Below the pieces are notes generated by a model. It was given only the letters and a program-made list of their open reading frames with translations. It ran no database searches and was not told the origin of the DNA. DNA of 32,711 nucleotides from Verrucomicrobiota bacterium (GTDB lineage Bacteria; Verrucomicrobiota; Verrucomicrobiia; Limisphaerales; Fontisphaeraceae). The position numbers were made by a program, and so were the translations under genes. The stretch spans positions 1 to 32,711 of the forward strand of contig JBAXGN010000082.1 in the NCBI GenBank assembly GCA_037139415.1, written 5' to 3'. Positions 1 through 7,938 of this stretch are shown here, piece after piece. How positions within the stretch are numbered: the first letter of the stretch is position 1; each line of letters begins with the position of its first letter.

Positions 1-167
1 CTGCGGTACGAAACGCGGCGGCACACCTCCCCGTACCGCAGGTTTCCAAACCTGCTGTGTCGCCGACTTCCCAGTCGGCAGACCGTTTGTCATTTCCCGG
101 CGCGCTCGAACTTCAAACACCTTGCAGGTTAGGAAACCTGCGATACAGCAGACTTGGAAGTCTGCGG
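1..167. repeat. REP/BIME-like palindrome block, left of RAYT
   Basis: The block holds four 18-nt palindromes: 38-55 (GCAGGTTT-CC-AAACCTGC), 62-79 (GCCGACT stem), 124-141 (GCAGGTT stem) and 148-165 (GCAGACTT-GG-AAGTCTGC). Positions 32-167 recur at 989-1124 with about three mismatches in 136 bases, and 1-55 recur at 1119-1173. Each palindrome folds into a 7-8 bp stem with a 2-4 nt loop, as expected of REP sequences mobilised by the adjacent transposase. The block is probably cut by the window edge, because the first bases look like the end of another hairpin. Confidence 0.85.
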
Positions 168-202
168 TACAGTCAGAACCTGCAGTTCAGCGGAAATTCG
201 CG

Positions 203-949
203 CTACGCTGTTGGCGGCGGCACGGCGTTGCTCCACCCCGGCCAGACGCTGCTCCAGGGCCAATCTTCCGGTTGCGCACACAGCTTGGCTGTGACCGGAT
301 TATGGCGGATGTAACGGCTGATGCGCGCTTTCTCGTCATCGTCTCGCACCCAGTGGTTATAAGACTCCGGCTGCCAGAATCGGTCTTCTTCCATCTCGAC
401 CATCGGTTTGATGCGGCGCGACGTAAATTGCTTCCAGCTTTTCAGGATGTCACTGAGCGTATGATTGGGCCTTGGCCAGAGCAGCGCGTGAACATGATTG
501 GGCATCACCACCCAGTTTCCCAGATAATACCAGTCGCCTTCAAAATGCAGGATGGCATTGCAAACCAATTCCGCCGCCTCCGGCCGGCGCAAATGGCACG
601 CTCCGTGTCCCTGGTCCAGATACCGTTCCACTTGCCGGCGAAAGTCGCGATGGATATCCGCCTCGGAATCGCTGGTGGGCTGGCCCTGCTCCACGGCTTG
701 GCACCAGCGCCGCAAGCGTTCGGCATGCTTGGCTTCGAGCTGAAGCAACACCGCTTTGGGCAGCGAGTCAGCCAGCCGGAAGGTGACGAAGTAAGAGGCC
801 CCCTCCCGTTTGACGTGTGGGAGATAACCCCGAGAGTGGACGCCCGAGCGCATGGGATTTGCGGTCATTGGTTTAACGCCGGTGGCGCGCAGTTCGTAAT
901 GCACGCGATTCAAGCCGGGGTTCGGCTCATCATCTCGATGCGTATGCAT
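203..949 (-). CDS. REP-associated tyrosine transposase (RAYT, Y1_Tnp / IS200-like)
   Basis: This 248-residue protein belongs to the Y1 HUH single-strand transposase superfamily. These enzymes nick and join REP hairpins through a tyrosine. The HUH motif is NHVH at residues 151-154, preceded by GNWVVMP. The likely catalytic tyrosine is Y197 in ESYNHWVRDDDE, followed by the typical YIRHNPV (213-219) and a DWPWSS tail. A YFVTFRLADSLP segment near residues 53-64 is the usual first beta strand. The ATG at 949 is used, but in-frame ATGs at 868 and 853 are possible because the first 30 residues do not look conserved. The gene is flanked on both sides by the same palindromic repeats, which fits a domesticated RAYT and its REP substrates. 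It looks intact. Confidence 0.92.
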   Translation of the reverse strand: MHTHRDDEPNPGLNRVHYELRATGVKPMTANPMRSGVHSRGYLPHVKREGASYFVTFRLADSLPKAVLLQLEAKHAERLRRWCQAVEQGQPTSDSEADIHRDFRRQVERYLDQGHGACHLRRPEAAELVCNAILHFEGDWYYLGNWVVMPNHVHALLWPRPNHTLSDILKSWKQFTSRRIKPMVEMEEDRFWQPESYNHWVRDDDEKARISRYIRHNPVTAKLCAQPEDWPWSSVWPGWSNAVPPPTA

Positions 950-988
950 GGCCGCAGGCTAACACAATTTCAGGAACATTGGCAACCT

Positions 989-1173
989 CGTACCGCAGGT
1001 TTCCAAACCTGCTGTGTCGCCGACTTCCTAGTCGGCAGACCGTTTGTCATTCCCCAGCGCGCTCGAACTTCAAACACCTTGCAGGTTAGGAAACCTGCGA
1101 TACAGCAGACTTGGAAGTCTGCGGCACGAAACGCGGCGGCACGCCACCCCGTACCGCAGGTTTCCAAACCTGC
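989..1173. repeat. REP/BIME-like palindrome block, right of RAYT
   Basis: This is the second copy of the left block: 989-1124 matches 32-167 at a constant offset of 957. The start of a further unit follows at 1119-1173, matching 1-55 at an offset of 1118. Palindromes lie near 995-1012, 1019-1036, 1081-1098, 1105-1122 and 1156-1173. The block lies between the transposase start and the DUF2851 gene. An apparent in-frame extension of the DUF2851 reading frame runs into it but is not coding. Confidence 0.85.
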
Positions 1174-1344
1174 TTCCAAACCCACTGGCTAAAGCAGTCA
1201 AAGCCACGCGCTCCGGTGGGCGTTGAGCTTGGTGCCATGGTTGCGACAGTCCCGGGTGAAAAAGCAGAACCCGCGCAAAGGACGCAACCAATCAGGTTGA
1301 CGCGAAAGGGTAAAGGGCAAGCTGTTTTTGCTGTTTTCTCCCTC

Positions 1345-2841
1345 ATGAACCTTGACTTTCATGGCGCTGGACGCGATGAAAGACGCGTGTTTTCCGTCCC
1401 AACAAGTTTTTATGCGCGGTGGTGTCTGAGCCCCGGTGCGGACGGCTTGCGCGAAGCGCCGGCGGACCCGCCGCCGGAGAAGCTGCTGCAAGTCATCTGG
1501 CAGCATCAGCGGCTGAAACGCCAGAGCCTGCGCCTGGTGGATGGCCGTTCGTTGCGCGTGTTGCACCCTGGATTTTGGAACCACGAACCCGGCCCGGATT
1601 TCCGTGGCGCGGTCATCCAGATCGGTGCGGAAACGCCGCGTTCGGGCGATGTGGAGCTGGACCAGTACCCGGAGGATTGGAGGGCGCATAAACATGATGT
1701 CAACCCGGCGTTCAAGGGTGTCACGCTGCATGTGGTGTGGGCGTGCGGCAGCCGGGGGCCGGGAGCGCTGCCCACATTGGAATTGAATACCGCGCTGGAG
1801 GCACCCATGGAACAGTTGAGCCGCTGGCTGCCCTCCGAGGAATCCGGGCGGTTACCCGAGGAACTGGCAGGGCAATGCTGTCCGTGTCTGCGCGAAATGA
1901 CGGCGGACGAGGTGCAGCGGATGCTGCATGAAGCGGCGCTGGCGCGGCTGCAATGCAAGGCCGCCCAACTCCAGGCGCGCGCCCATGAAACCGGTTGGGA
2001 ACAGGCACTCTGGGAAGGGTTGTTTCGCGCCTTGGGTTACAAGCACAATACCTGGCCGATGCAGTGCCTGGCGGAACAACGATCCCGTTTGCTGGCCGGT
2101 GTACGGGGTGCGCTGCAAGTCCAAGCGCGCTTGCTTGGCTTGGCGGGATTGCTGCCGTCCGATTTGGCCCGCAACCGTTCCGCCGCCGATTCGTATGTGC
2201 GTCAAGTCTGGGATTTCTGGTGGCGGGAACAGGCTTCGTTTGGCGAAGCGCGGCTGCCCAAAAATATCTGGCGTCTGGCCGGGTTGCGTCCGGCCAACAA
2301 TCCGCAACGACGCTTGGCGCTGGCGGCGCACTGGTTGACGGCCAGCGATCTACCCGGCCAATTGGAGGCTTGGGATAAAGCGGATGGCACCGCGCCGCGG
2401 GCGGCGGAACGCCTGCTCAAGCTATTACAAGCGCCGCCGGACCCCTTCTGGTCCTGGCATTGGACGCTGCGTTCGGAAAAATTGCGTGCCGCCCAACCGC
2501 TTTTGGGCGCAGCCCGAGTCACCGATCTGGCCATGAATGTCATTCTGCCGTGGCTGTGGGTGCGGGCGGTGGAAGCGCAACGCGACGACGTGCGTCAACG
2601 GGTCGAAGCCCACTATCAAAACTGGCCCGCAGGGGAGGATAATGCCGTGCTTAAGCTGGCGCGCGGACGATTATTGGGGAATACCACGGTGCGCCAGCTC
2701 AAAACCGCCGCCGCCCAACAAGGGCTGTTGCAAATCACCCGCGATTTTTGCGCGCATTCGAACGCGCTATGCCAGGAATGCCGCTTCCCGGAACTGGTGC
2801 GCCAATGGCTGGCGCAACAGCGTGGTGAAACGAAAAAGTAG
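1345..2841 (+). CDS. DUF2851 family protein
   Basis: This 498-residue cytoplasmic protein has the DUF2851 signature. PPPEKLLQVIWQHQRL lies near residues 42-57, HPGFWNHEPGPDFRGA at 74-89, GDVELD at 101-106, and DWRAHKHDVNPAFKGV at 111-126. The rest is helical, with a CCPC cluster in the middle and a CQEC pair near the C-terminus that could bind a metal (inference). The biochemical function of the family is not known to me. The ATG at 1345 is preferred because the reading frame upstream runs through REP palindromes. No clear Shine-Dalgarno site precedes it, so a start a little further downstream cannot be excluded. The gene is followed after 63 bases by a DUF922-type gene on the same strand. 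Confidence 0.88.
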   Translation: MNLDFHGAGRDERRVFSVPTSFYARWCLSPGADGLREAPADPPPEKLLQVIWQHQRLKRQSLRLVDGRSLRVLHPGFWNHEPGPDFRGAVIQIGAETPRSGDVELDQYPEDWRAHKHDVNPAFKGVTLHVVWACGSRGPGALPTLELNTALEAPMEQLSRWLPSEESGRLPEELAGQCCPCLREMTADEVQRMLHEAALARLQCKAAQLQARAHETGWEQALWEGLFRALGYKHNTWPMQCLAEQRSRLLAGVRGALQVQARLLGLAGLLPSDLARNRSAADSYVRQVWDFWWREQASFGEARLPKNIWRLAGLRPANNPQRRLALAAHWLTASDLPGQLEAWDKADGTAPRAAERLLKLLQAPPDPFWSWHWTLRSEKLRAAQPLLGAARVTDLAMNVILPWLWVRAVEAQRDDVRQRVEAHYQNWPAGEDNAVLKLARGRLLGNTTVRQLKTAAAQQGLLQITRDFCAHSNALCQECRFPELVRQWLAQQRGETKK

Positions 2842-2860
2842 CGGTCGGGGTGGGCGGTTG

Positions 2861-2932
2861 CACCAAAACCGAATGGCGAAAACCGAAATCCGAAAGAAAT
2901 CCGAATGCCGAATACCGAAAATCGCAGTGGAG
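2861..2932. repeat. CCGAA short-repeat array
   Basis: Irregular repeats of CCGAA(A/T) units occur between and into the start of the next gene, for example AAACCGAATGGCGAAAACCG and ATCCGAATGCCGAATACCG. The same kind of array occurs at 13809-13835 and, inverted, at 17124-17145. The proposed ATG at 2905 lies inside this array, which weakens that start. Confidence 0.6.
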
Positions 2933-3570
2933 ACGGAAGACAAGTGGTAGCTCTGCGTGGCAGTTTTGGATTGCGAGTATTATCGCTTCCTCCCGCCTCG
3001 TGCCGCCTCGGTCTATGGCTGGCAGTCTTTGCCTGGACGATGATGGCGGCGGCAGCGACCAAAGGAGATGCGCGGGTAACCATGACTTTTACCGTGACCA
3101 CCAACTATTATCTGGTTCAAGGCAATACCTTTCCGGAAATGATGAGCGCTGTGGAACAGGCGCGTCCCTGGAAGACCAATCATAACCAGTTCGATGGTTG
3201 GACGGAGTGGCGGATTAGTTGGAATTTTCACCACGCCGGCGCAAATGGGGAAGTACGGCTGACCGATGTCAAAGTGACTACCGTGGCCAAAATCACGGTG
3301 CCAAAACTTAAACCATCCACGGATGCCGATCCGGAAGCATTGCATCATTGGGGCACCTTCAGTGAAGGTTTATTACGACACGAGCTGGGCCATGTACGCA
3401 TTGCCCGGGAGGCCACGGATGCCGTTAAACATCAGTTTGAAAACACCGGACGTTATGCCACGCCCCGGGAATTATCCGCAGCCGTGGAAACCGCCAATGA
3501 CGGGATACTCAAGCAATTCAAACAAAAAGAAACCGATTACGATTGGAAGACGAATCACGGGCGGAACTGA
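2905..3570 (+). CDS. DUF922-type secreted Zn-dependent protease-like protein
   Basis: This protein of up to 221 residues has a hydrophobic export segment near residues 35-51 (LGLWLAVFAWTMMAAAA). The body resembles the DUF922 'secreted Zn-dependent protease' family. It has beta strands with YYLVQGNTFPEM, a WTEWRISWNF stretch near 99-108, and an HExxH motif (HELGH, residues 159-163) in LLRHELGHVRIARE. The two His and the Glu would bind zinc and catalyse (family knowledge; activity not shown). The ATG at 2905 lies in a repeat array. A GTG at 2944 preceded by GGAAGA gives a more usual signal peptide and may be the true start. The gene ends 11 bases before the convergent holin-like gene. Confidence 0.75.
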   Translation: MPNTENRSGDGRQVVALRGSFGLRVLSLPPASCRLGLWLAVFAWTMMAAAATKGDARVTMTFTVTTNYYLVQGNTFPEMMSAVEQARPWKTNHNQFDGWTEWRISWNFHHAGANGEVRLTDVKVTTVAKITVPKLKPSTDADPEALHHWGTFSEGLLRHELGHVRIAREATDAVKHQFENTGRYATPRELSAAVETANDGILKQFKQKETDYDWKTNHGRN

Positions 3571-3581
3571 CCGCGACCTGG

Positions 3582-4019
3582 CTAGACGTCAATTACCGGG
3601 CCAGGGCCGGGACCATCCGAATCCTTCCGGCGGGGCGGGGGACGCTTCACTTGCACGCGTGCCGTCCCGGTGCCGACCAGGCTGTTCAATACCAGGCTGA
3701 TGACCGCCATCAGCAAGGCGGCTTTGCAGGCGACCCAAAAACTGGCGACGTGGAATTCCTTGACCAGGCCGCTTACTGCGTAGAGCAACAAGGCGTTGAT
3801 GACGAGGGTGAACAAGCCGAGCGTGAACAGCAACAGGGGCAGGGAAAGCACCAGCAGGAACGGACGCACCAAGGCATTCAACACGCCGAGCACCAGCGTG
3901 GCAATAATCAGATCCGTGGACGTCTCATACGAGATGCCATCAATCACGCGCGTAGCCACCAACACCGCAAGGGTGTTGATGAGCCAAGCCTGGATAAACG
4001 CTTTTAGCTGCGGCGACAT
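3582..4019 (-). CDS. Phage holin family 4-like integral membrane protein
   Basis: This 145-residue protein has four hydrophobic segments. The first contains AWLINTLAVLVATRVIDGI, and two central helices are joined around NALVRPFLLVLSLPLLLF. The fourth is near WVACKAALLMAVISLVLNSL. A basic, proline-rich tail follows. This is the layout of the phage_holin_4 (YvlD-like) membrane family, which is common in bacterial chromosomes and usually unrelated to lysis. The ATG at 4019 is chosen because MSPQLKAFIQAWLIN matches the usual short N-terminus. Earlier in-frame starts exist up to 4070. It lies 64 bases after the oxidoreductase stop on the same strand, so co-transcription is likely. Confidence 0.8.
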   Translation of the reverse strand: MSPQLKAFIQAWLINTLAVLVATRVIDGISYETSTDLIIATLVLGVLNALVRPFLLVLSLPLLLFTLGLFTLVINALLLYAVSGLVKEFHVASFWVACKAALLMAVISLVLNSLVGTGTARVQVKRPPPRRKDSDGPGPGPVIDV

Positions 4020-4083
4020 ACCGGCGCTAGAATGCACCAAGCTGGGGCCCATGACAACCGCCAAGTGCATTCACGCGTATCCG

Positions 4084-5412
4084 TCAAATGCCAAAACCTT
4101 TGCGATAAACCTTTCGGATGATGGCGTCCGCCTCGGGCGCATTCTTCGCGCGCATATTTGCGGCATCCCATTCGATGCGCTTTTGCAGGCGCGTGGCCAG
4201 ATTCCCCACCAGCAATGTCTCGGTGAAGAGTCCGGAATAGGCAAAACCGGCCTTCGCATCCTCCGGCTTGCGATCTTTGCACGCCTGCACCCATTCGGCA
4301 CGATGTCCGATGGAGCGCGGTAACGTCTTTGGTGGCAGCTCAAACGAATTGCGCAGGCTGTCCGGGAAAAGCTTGGGCATGCCGCACCAGCCACCGCAGA
4401 CAATCACGCCCTTGGTGCCCAGGAAATAAATGCCGTTGTCCGGCAGGTCAAAGTCGTCGCCCAGATCCTTGGGTTTAGGCGGCATCTTGCCGCCGTCGTA
4501 CCAATAGGCTTTGAGGGCCGGTCGCCCGCCTTTGGCGGCGAATTCAAACGTGATGATCTGCCAGGACGGATACGTTTCCTTTTTGATCGGGCTGCTCTGG
4601 GCTTCCGTGGCGGTCGGGGTATCCAGATCCAAGGCGTAAAACGCCGGGTCCAGATTATGCACCGCCATGTCGCCCAAAGCGCCGGTGCCGAAATCGAACC
4701 AGCCGCGCCAGGCGCGCGGGTGGTAATAGGGATGATACGGACGTTCCGGGGCAGCGCCCAGCCAGAGATTCCAGTCCAACTCCGCCGGCACCGGCGGCGT
4801 TTCCGTGGGACGCTCAAAGTCCTGCTTCCAGAATTTTCCAGGGCGGTCACTCCAGCAATGCACTTCCTTGACCGTGCCGATGGCGCCGGCCTGAATCCAC
4901 TCGCGCGTGGCGCGCAACCCTTCGTTCGCGTGCCCGTTATTGCCCATCTGGGTGACCAGTCCAGTTTCTTTTGCCACCCGCGTCATAATGCGGGTCTCCT
5001 CAATGGTATGGGCCATCGGTTTCTCCACATAGACATGTTTGCCGGCGCGCAACGCGGCGAGGCTGATGGGAGCATGCATGTGGTCGGGGGTGCCAATCAC
5101 AACTGCATCTACACCTTTGATTTTCTCCAGCATTACCCGGTAATCCTGGTAGTGCTCCGCCTTGGGAAAAGCCTTGGCGGTGCCTGCGGCATACTTCCAA
5201 TCCACGTCGCACAAGGCCACAATGTTCTGGCTGGCGATGGCAGTGTCGCGCAGCACCGCGCCGCCTTGCTTGGCGATGCCAATACCGGCGATGTTCAGTT
5301 TGTCACTGGGAGGCGTCTGGCCCTGGCCCAGAACATGGCGGGGCACAATTTGGAAACCGATGCCGGCAGTAGCGGCAAGTTTAAGAAACTGACGGCGTTG
5401 AATGTTATGCAT
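4084..5412 (-). CDS. Tat-exported Gfo/Idh/MocA family oxidoreductase
   Basis: This 442-residue NAD(P)-dependent dehydrogenase-like protein starts with a twin-arginine signal (QRRQFLKLAA, residues 5-14). It is probably exported folded with its cofactor, as known for glucose-fructose oxidoreductase. The Rossmann nucleotide-binding loop is GIGIAKQGG near residues 43-51. ALCDVDW near 66-72 follows the second strand. The family motif EKP is at 130-132 in GKHVYVEKPMAHT, supplying the conserved lysine. The C-terminal substrate domain includes WNLWLGAAPERPYHPYYHPR and a WFDFGTGALGDMAVHNLD stretch. The substrate is probably a sugar or cyclitol (inference). The ATG at 5412 is used; an earlier TTG at 5445 would add residues ahead of the Tat motif. 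It lies downstream of yajQ and the glycosyltransferase remnant. Confidence 0.92.
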   Translation of the reverse strand: MHNIQRRQFLKLAATAGIGFQIVPRHVLGQGQTPPSDKLNIAGIGIAKQGGAVLRDTAIASQNIVALCDVDWKYAAGTAKAFPKAEHYQDYRVMLEKIKGVDAVVIGTPDHMHAPISLAALRAGKHVYVEKPMAHTIEETRIMTRVAKETGLVTQMGNNGHANEGLRATREWIQAGAIGTVKEVHCWSDRPGKFWKQDFERPTETPPVPAELDWNLWLGAAPERPYHPYYHPRAWRGWFDFGTGALGDMAVHNLDPAFYALDLDTPTATEAQSSPIKKETYPSWQIITFEFAAKGGRPALKAYWYDGGKMPPKPKDLGDDFDLPDNGIYFLGTKGVIVCGGWCGMPKLFPDSLRNSFELPPKTLPRSIGHRAEWVQACKDRKPEDAKAGFAYSGLFTETLLVGNLATRLQKRIEWDAANMRAKNAPEADAIIRKVYRKGFGI

Positions 5413-5466
5413 AAATTGCTTATTGGACGTTAAATTCCCGGGCAAGCTTCAACCAATCAAGCTGAT

Positions 5467-5640
5467 TTAATGGGGCACCTGGTTAAGCGTTAATTCCAAA
5501 TGCAGATGACCGACCGTCGAGGCGATGCAGCCTTCCTCATCCCGCGCCGGGATGATCACGCTCAAGAGTTTAAGCGGAATGGGAGACGGGTCCTTCCCGC
5601 TGCATCCGTGGTCGGGTTCGGCTGCCGTTTTCAGGGTCAT
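5467..5640 (-). pseudogene. Truncated N-terminus of a family-2 glycosyltransferase
   Basis: This 57-codon frame has its ATG overlapping the yajQ stop codon (ATGA at 5637-5640), which is typical translational coupling. The product contains LKLLSVIIPARDEEGCIAST followed by VGHLHLELTLNQVPH and a TAA stop. This is the first beta-alpha unit of a GT-A family-2 glycosyltransferase (dolichyl-phosphate mannosyltransferase-like). It stops just before the expected EIVVVDDGS nucleotide-sugar motif. No continuation is visible in any frame of the next 55 bases before the oxidoreductase gene. It is therefore a decapitated remnant, probably left when the downstream sequence was deleted or replaced. It cannot be an active transferase. 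Confidence 0.72.
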
Positions 5641-6122
5641 TCCCGGAAATTCTGGAATTGCAGCGCCACGTTGAAATCCTTGGCCCGTACCGCCGCCATG
5701 ACCGCCTGCAATTCATCCCGGCTCTTGCTGGTGACGCGGACCTGGTTATCCTGGATTTGCGTGGTGACCTTGAACTTTCCATCGCGCACGAACCCGGTGA
5801 TCTGCTTGGCCACCGTGACTTCGATGCCTTGCTTGATCTTGATCAACTGCCGCGCATGACCGAGCGGCGAGACATCCGGCGCGCACCGCTCGACGCTTTT
5901 CAGGCTGATATTGCGCTTGGCCAGGCGGCCAATGACAATTTCCTCCAGCGTTTTGATGCGGAACTGGTCCTCGGCGGACAGCTTGATCTCGTTTTTCTCA
6001 AGCTGGATTTCCGCTTTGCTCCCCTTGAAATCAAACCGGTTGGCCAATTCTTTTTTGGCCATGTTCACGGCATTCTCGACTTCCATCGAATTCACTTCGC
6101 TGACGATATCAAATGACGGCAT
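5637..6122 (-). CDS. yajQ: YajQ family nucleotide/cyclic-di-GMP-binding protein
   Basis: This 161-residue protein matches YajQ/DUF520 along its whole length (family length about 160-165). It starts MPSFDIVSEVN. It continues with VENAVNMAKKELANRFDFKG, EKNEIKLSAEDQFRIKTLEE, RQLIKIKQGIEVTVAKQI and the C-terminal QIQDNQVRVTSKSRDELQAV. It ends with DFNVALQFQNFRE. The fold is two ferredoxin-like halves. Members bind nucleotides, and some bind c-di-GMP and affect transcription (family knowledge). The ATG at 6122 is chosen over a GTG two codons upstream because MPSFD is the conserved start. The stop overlaps the ATG of the glycosyltransferase remnant. The gene is divergent from the SGNH hydrolase across 84 bases. 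Confidence 0.95.
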   Translation of the reverse strand: MPSFDIVSEVNSMEVENAVNMAKKELANRFDFKGSKAEIQLEKNEIKLSAEDQFRIKTLEEIVIGRLAKRNISLKSVERCAPDVSPLGHARQLIKIKQGIEVTVAKQITGFVRDGKFKVTTQIQDNQVRVTSKSRDELQAVMAAVRAKDFNVALQFQNFRE

Positions 6123-6172
6123 AACCACAGGCTACCGCTCCCGGCGAAAAAGAAAAACCTTTTTTATCGGAC

Positions 6173-6200
6173 TTGACGCCAGTATTTGGGGCCATACTCT
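6173..6200 (+). promoter_or_regulatory. Candidate sigma70-type promoter for the SGNH hydrolase
   Basis: TTGACG (6173-6178) and TACTCT (6195-6200) are separated by 16 bases. The ATG at 6207 lies only six bases beyond the -10-like hexamer, with no Shine-Dalgarno site, so the transcript could be leaderless. The assignment is by motif only. Confidence 0.4.
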
Positions 6201-6206
6201 ACCGCC

Positions 6207-7577
6207 ATGAACACACGATTATCGCACCTAATCGCCCTGTGCCTGAGCACGAGCGCCCTGTTGGCCCAGCAACCCGCGCCTGCCCCGGAGGCCGCGCCCA
6301 AGCCCGAATTCAAAACCATTGTGTCGCGCCTTGAACTCAAGGATGGCGACACGCTGGTCTTCCTCGGCGACAGCATCACCCACCAATGTCTTTATACCCA
6401 GTACCTCGAAGATTACTTCTATACCCGCTATCCCAACCTGCGCATCCATTTCCATAACTCCGGCGTGGGCGGTGACCGCGCCGCTGACGCGCTACGCCGT
6501 TTCGAGGACGATGTCGCCTCGTTCAAACCCAAATACGTCACCATCCTGCTGGGCATGAACGACGGCAGTTACCGCGATTTCGACAAGGCGATCTTCGACA
6601 CCTATCAGCAGGGCATGACCACGTTGCTGGACCAGATTGCCGCACTCGGCGCCACGGCCATCCCGATGACCCCCACCATGCATGACGCCCGCGCCGCGCG
6701 CCTGCGCGGCAAGCCACAGGAACCACGCGACACCTACTATAACGGCGTGCTGGCGCTGTACGGCGCATGGTTGCGCGAGCAGGCCCAGGTGCGCGGGTTG
6801 GGCTTCGTGGATATGTATTCCCAACTCAACACGCTCACTCTGGAAGCGCGCAAAACCAATGCCACCTTTACGCTGATCAAGGACGCTGTGCATCCCGACG
6901 CCCCCGGCCAGGTGGTCATGGCCATCGGGATTCTTGATAGCATGGTGCAAAAGGGGCCGGTGTCCGCCATCACCGTCGCCATCCTGCCCAAGACCGGCAA
7001 ATTCGGAGCCCTCCCCGCCGTCAACGGCAAAATCACGGATTTCAAGGAAGAAGGCGACACGCTGAGCTTCAATTTCCAGGCCAACGCGCTGCCCTGGGTT
7101 TTGCCGCCAGATGCAGCCGAGGGTTACAAACTGACGCACGCCGGCCACCGCAACAGCAACGAGAAGATCACCGTCCGCAATCTCAAACCCGGAAAATATG
7201 CGCTGCGTATCGAAGGCCAGGCGGCGGGCACCTATACCGACGGGCAGCTCGCGTTCGGTGTGGAACTCGAGGAGAACGAGAAAACCCCGCAGTACCAACA
7301 GGCGCTCAAGGTGGCATTACTCAACAAAGACCGCAACGATCAGGCGGTGCGCCCTCTGCGCAACTTCTGGGGCGGCCTGAAGGGCAGACGCAACGCGCTG
7401 GGCAAAGTGCCGGCGGCGGAAAAAGAAGCCGCACAAGCCACGTTCGACAAATGGGTGAAGGATGAATTCACACCCGGCATCGCCAAACTGAAAGCCCAAG
7501 TCCTGGAATTCGAGAACAAGATATACGAAGCCAACCAGATTCCCGCCCGAAAATACGAAATCACCCGGGTGCCGTGA
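6207..7577 (+). CDS. Secreted SGNH/GDSL-type hydrolase (esterase-like)
   Basis: This 456-residue protein has a signal peptide (residues 1-20, ending STSALLAQ) followed by a proline/alanine-rich linker. The SGNH blocks are all present. GDS with the nucleophile Ser56 lies in VFLGDSITHQ, the oxyanion Gly in NSGVGGDRAAD (85-94), and Asn118 in LLGMNDG. The Asp226/His229 pair is in KDAVHPDAPGQ. The catalytic domain spans roughly 35-245. The C-terminal half (about 250-456) has beta strands and a charged helical end, with no motif I recognise. The family contains carbohydrate esterases and lipases. Given the sugar-related neighbours, deacetylation of a glycan is plausible but inferred. The ATG at 6207 sits directly before the signal peptide; an upstream frame extension to 6186 has no support. 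Confidence 0.9.
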   Translation: MNTRLSHLIALCLSTSALLAQQPAPAPEAAPKPEFKTIVSRLELKDGDTLVFLGDSITHQCLYTQYLEDYFYTRYPNLRIHFHNSGVGGDRAADALRRFEDDVASFKPKYVTILLGMNDGSYRDFDKAIFDTYQQGMTTLLDQIAALGATAIPMTPTMHDARAARLRGKPQEPRDTYYNGVLALYGAWLREQAQVRGLGFVDMYSQLNTLTLEARKTNATFTLIKDAVHPDAPGQVVMAIGILDSMVQKGPVSAITVAILPKTGKFGALPAVNGKITDFKEEGDTLSFNFQANALPWVLPPDAAEGYKLTHAGHRNSNEKITVRNLKPGKYALRIEGQAAGTYTDGQLAFGVELEENEKTPQYQQALKVALLNKDRNDQAVRPLRNFWGGLKGRRNALGKVPAAEKEAAQATFDKWVKDEFTPGIAKLKAQVLEFENKIYEANQIPARKYEITRVP

Positions 7578-7605
7578 TGGCTGGCCGCGAAACGCTTGGT
7601 GGGGG

Positions 7606-7635
7606 TTGACGCCGCCCACCGGTAGGCCATGTTAT
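7606..7635 (+). promoter_or_regulatory. Candidate promoter for the two-helix membrane protein
   Basis: TTGACG (7606-7611) is followed after 18 bases by TGTTAT (7630-7635), 24 bases before the ATG at 7660. The call rests on the motif and position only. Confidence 0.35.
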
Positions 7636-7659
7636 GTGCGTGAACGACAATCGTCTCGC

Positions 7660-7938
7660 ATGATACCGAAAAACGAACCGCCACGCCGTTGGTTCGGGCT
7701 GTTGTTTATTGCCCTGGCCGGGGGCATGGTATTATGGGGATTCACCGTCCTGAAATCGCGGCTGGAGGGTAAGTCCTTCATCGTCTATTGGGCGTTGTGC
7801 TTTCTGTTTACCGGGCTCGCGGTCATCTTCTCCTTCTTTGAATCATTGCGACTGCGGAAGTATTACCAGCGAGAGCAGCGGGAACTCATCGCCCAAGCCA
7901 TTCAGGAAATCCGCAAGGAGACCGGGGAAAAACAATGA
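7660..7938 (+). CDS. Small membrane protein with two transmembrane helices
   Basis: This 92-residue protein has two hydrophobic helices, WFGLLFIALAGGMVLWGFTV and YWALCFLFTGLAVIFSFFE. They are joined by a short basic loop (KSRLEGKS). A highly charged helix follows (LRLRKYYQREQRELIAQAIQ), likely cytoplasmic and possibly coiled-coil. I do not recognise a named family. The ATG at 7660 is chosen because an upstream extension (from 7606) runs over the candidate promoter. It stands alone between the SGNH hydrolase and the large Tat-exported protein. A hairpin follows its stop codon. Confidence 0.7.
   Translation: MIPKNEPPRRWFGLLFIALAGGMVLWGFTVLKSRLEGKSFIVYWALCFLFTGLAVIFSFFESLRLRKYYQREQRELIAQAIQEIRKETGEKQ

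Noticed and set aside
122-1192. Plus-strand open frame of 356 codons across the RAYT
   Set aside because: It is antisense to a well-supported transposase and is bounded by REP palindromes at both ends; the product matches nothing recognisable.
1111-1344. N-terminal extension of the DUF2851 protein
   Set aside because: The first codons lie in the REP block and the extension has no family similarity; conserved residues begin after 1345.
3582-4019. Phage lysis module suggested by the holin-like protein
   Set aside because: No endolysin or other phage gene is nearby, and the phage_holin_4 family is common in chromosomes without prophages.
4657-5433. Plus-strand open frame of 258 codons
   Set aside because: It is antisense to the Gfo/Idh/MocA gene, which has clear motifs.
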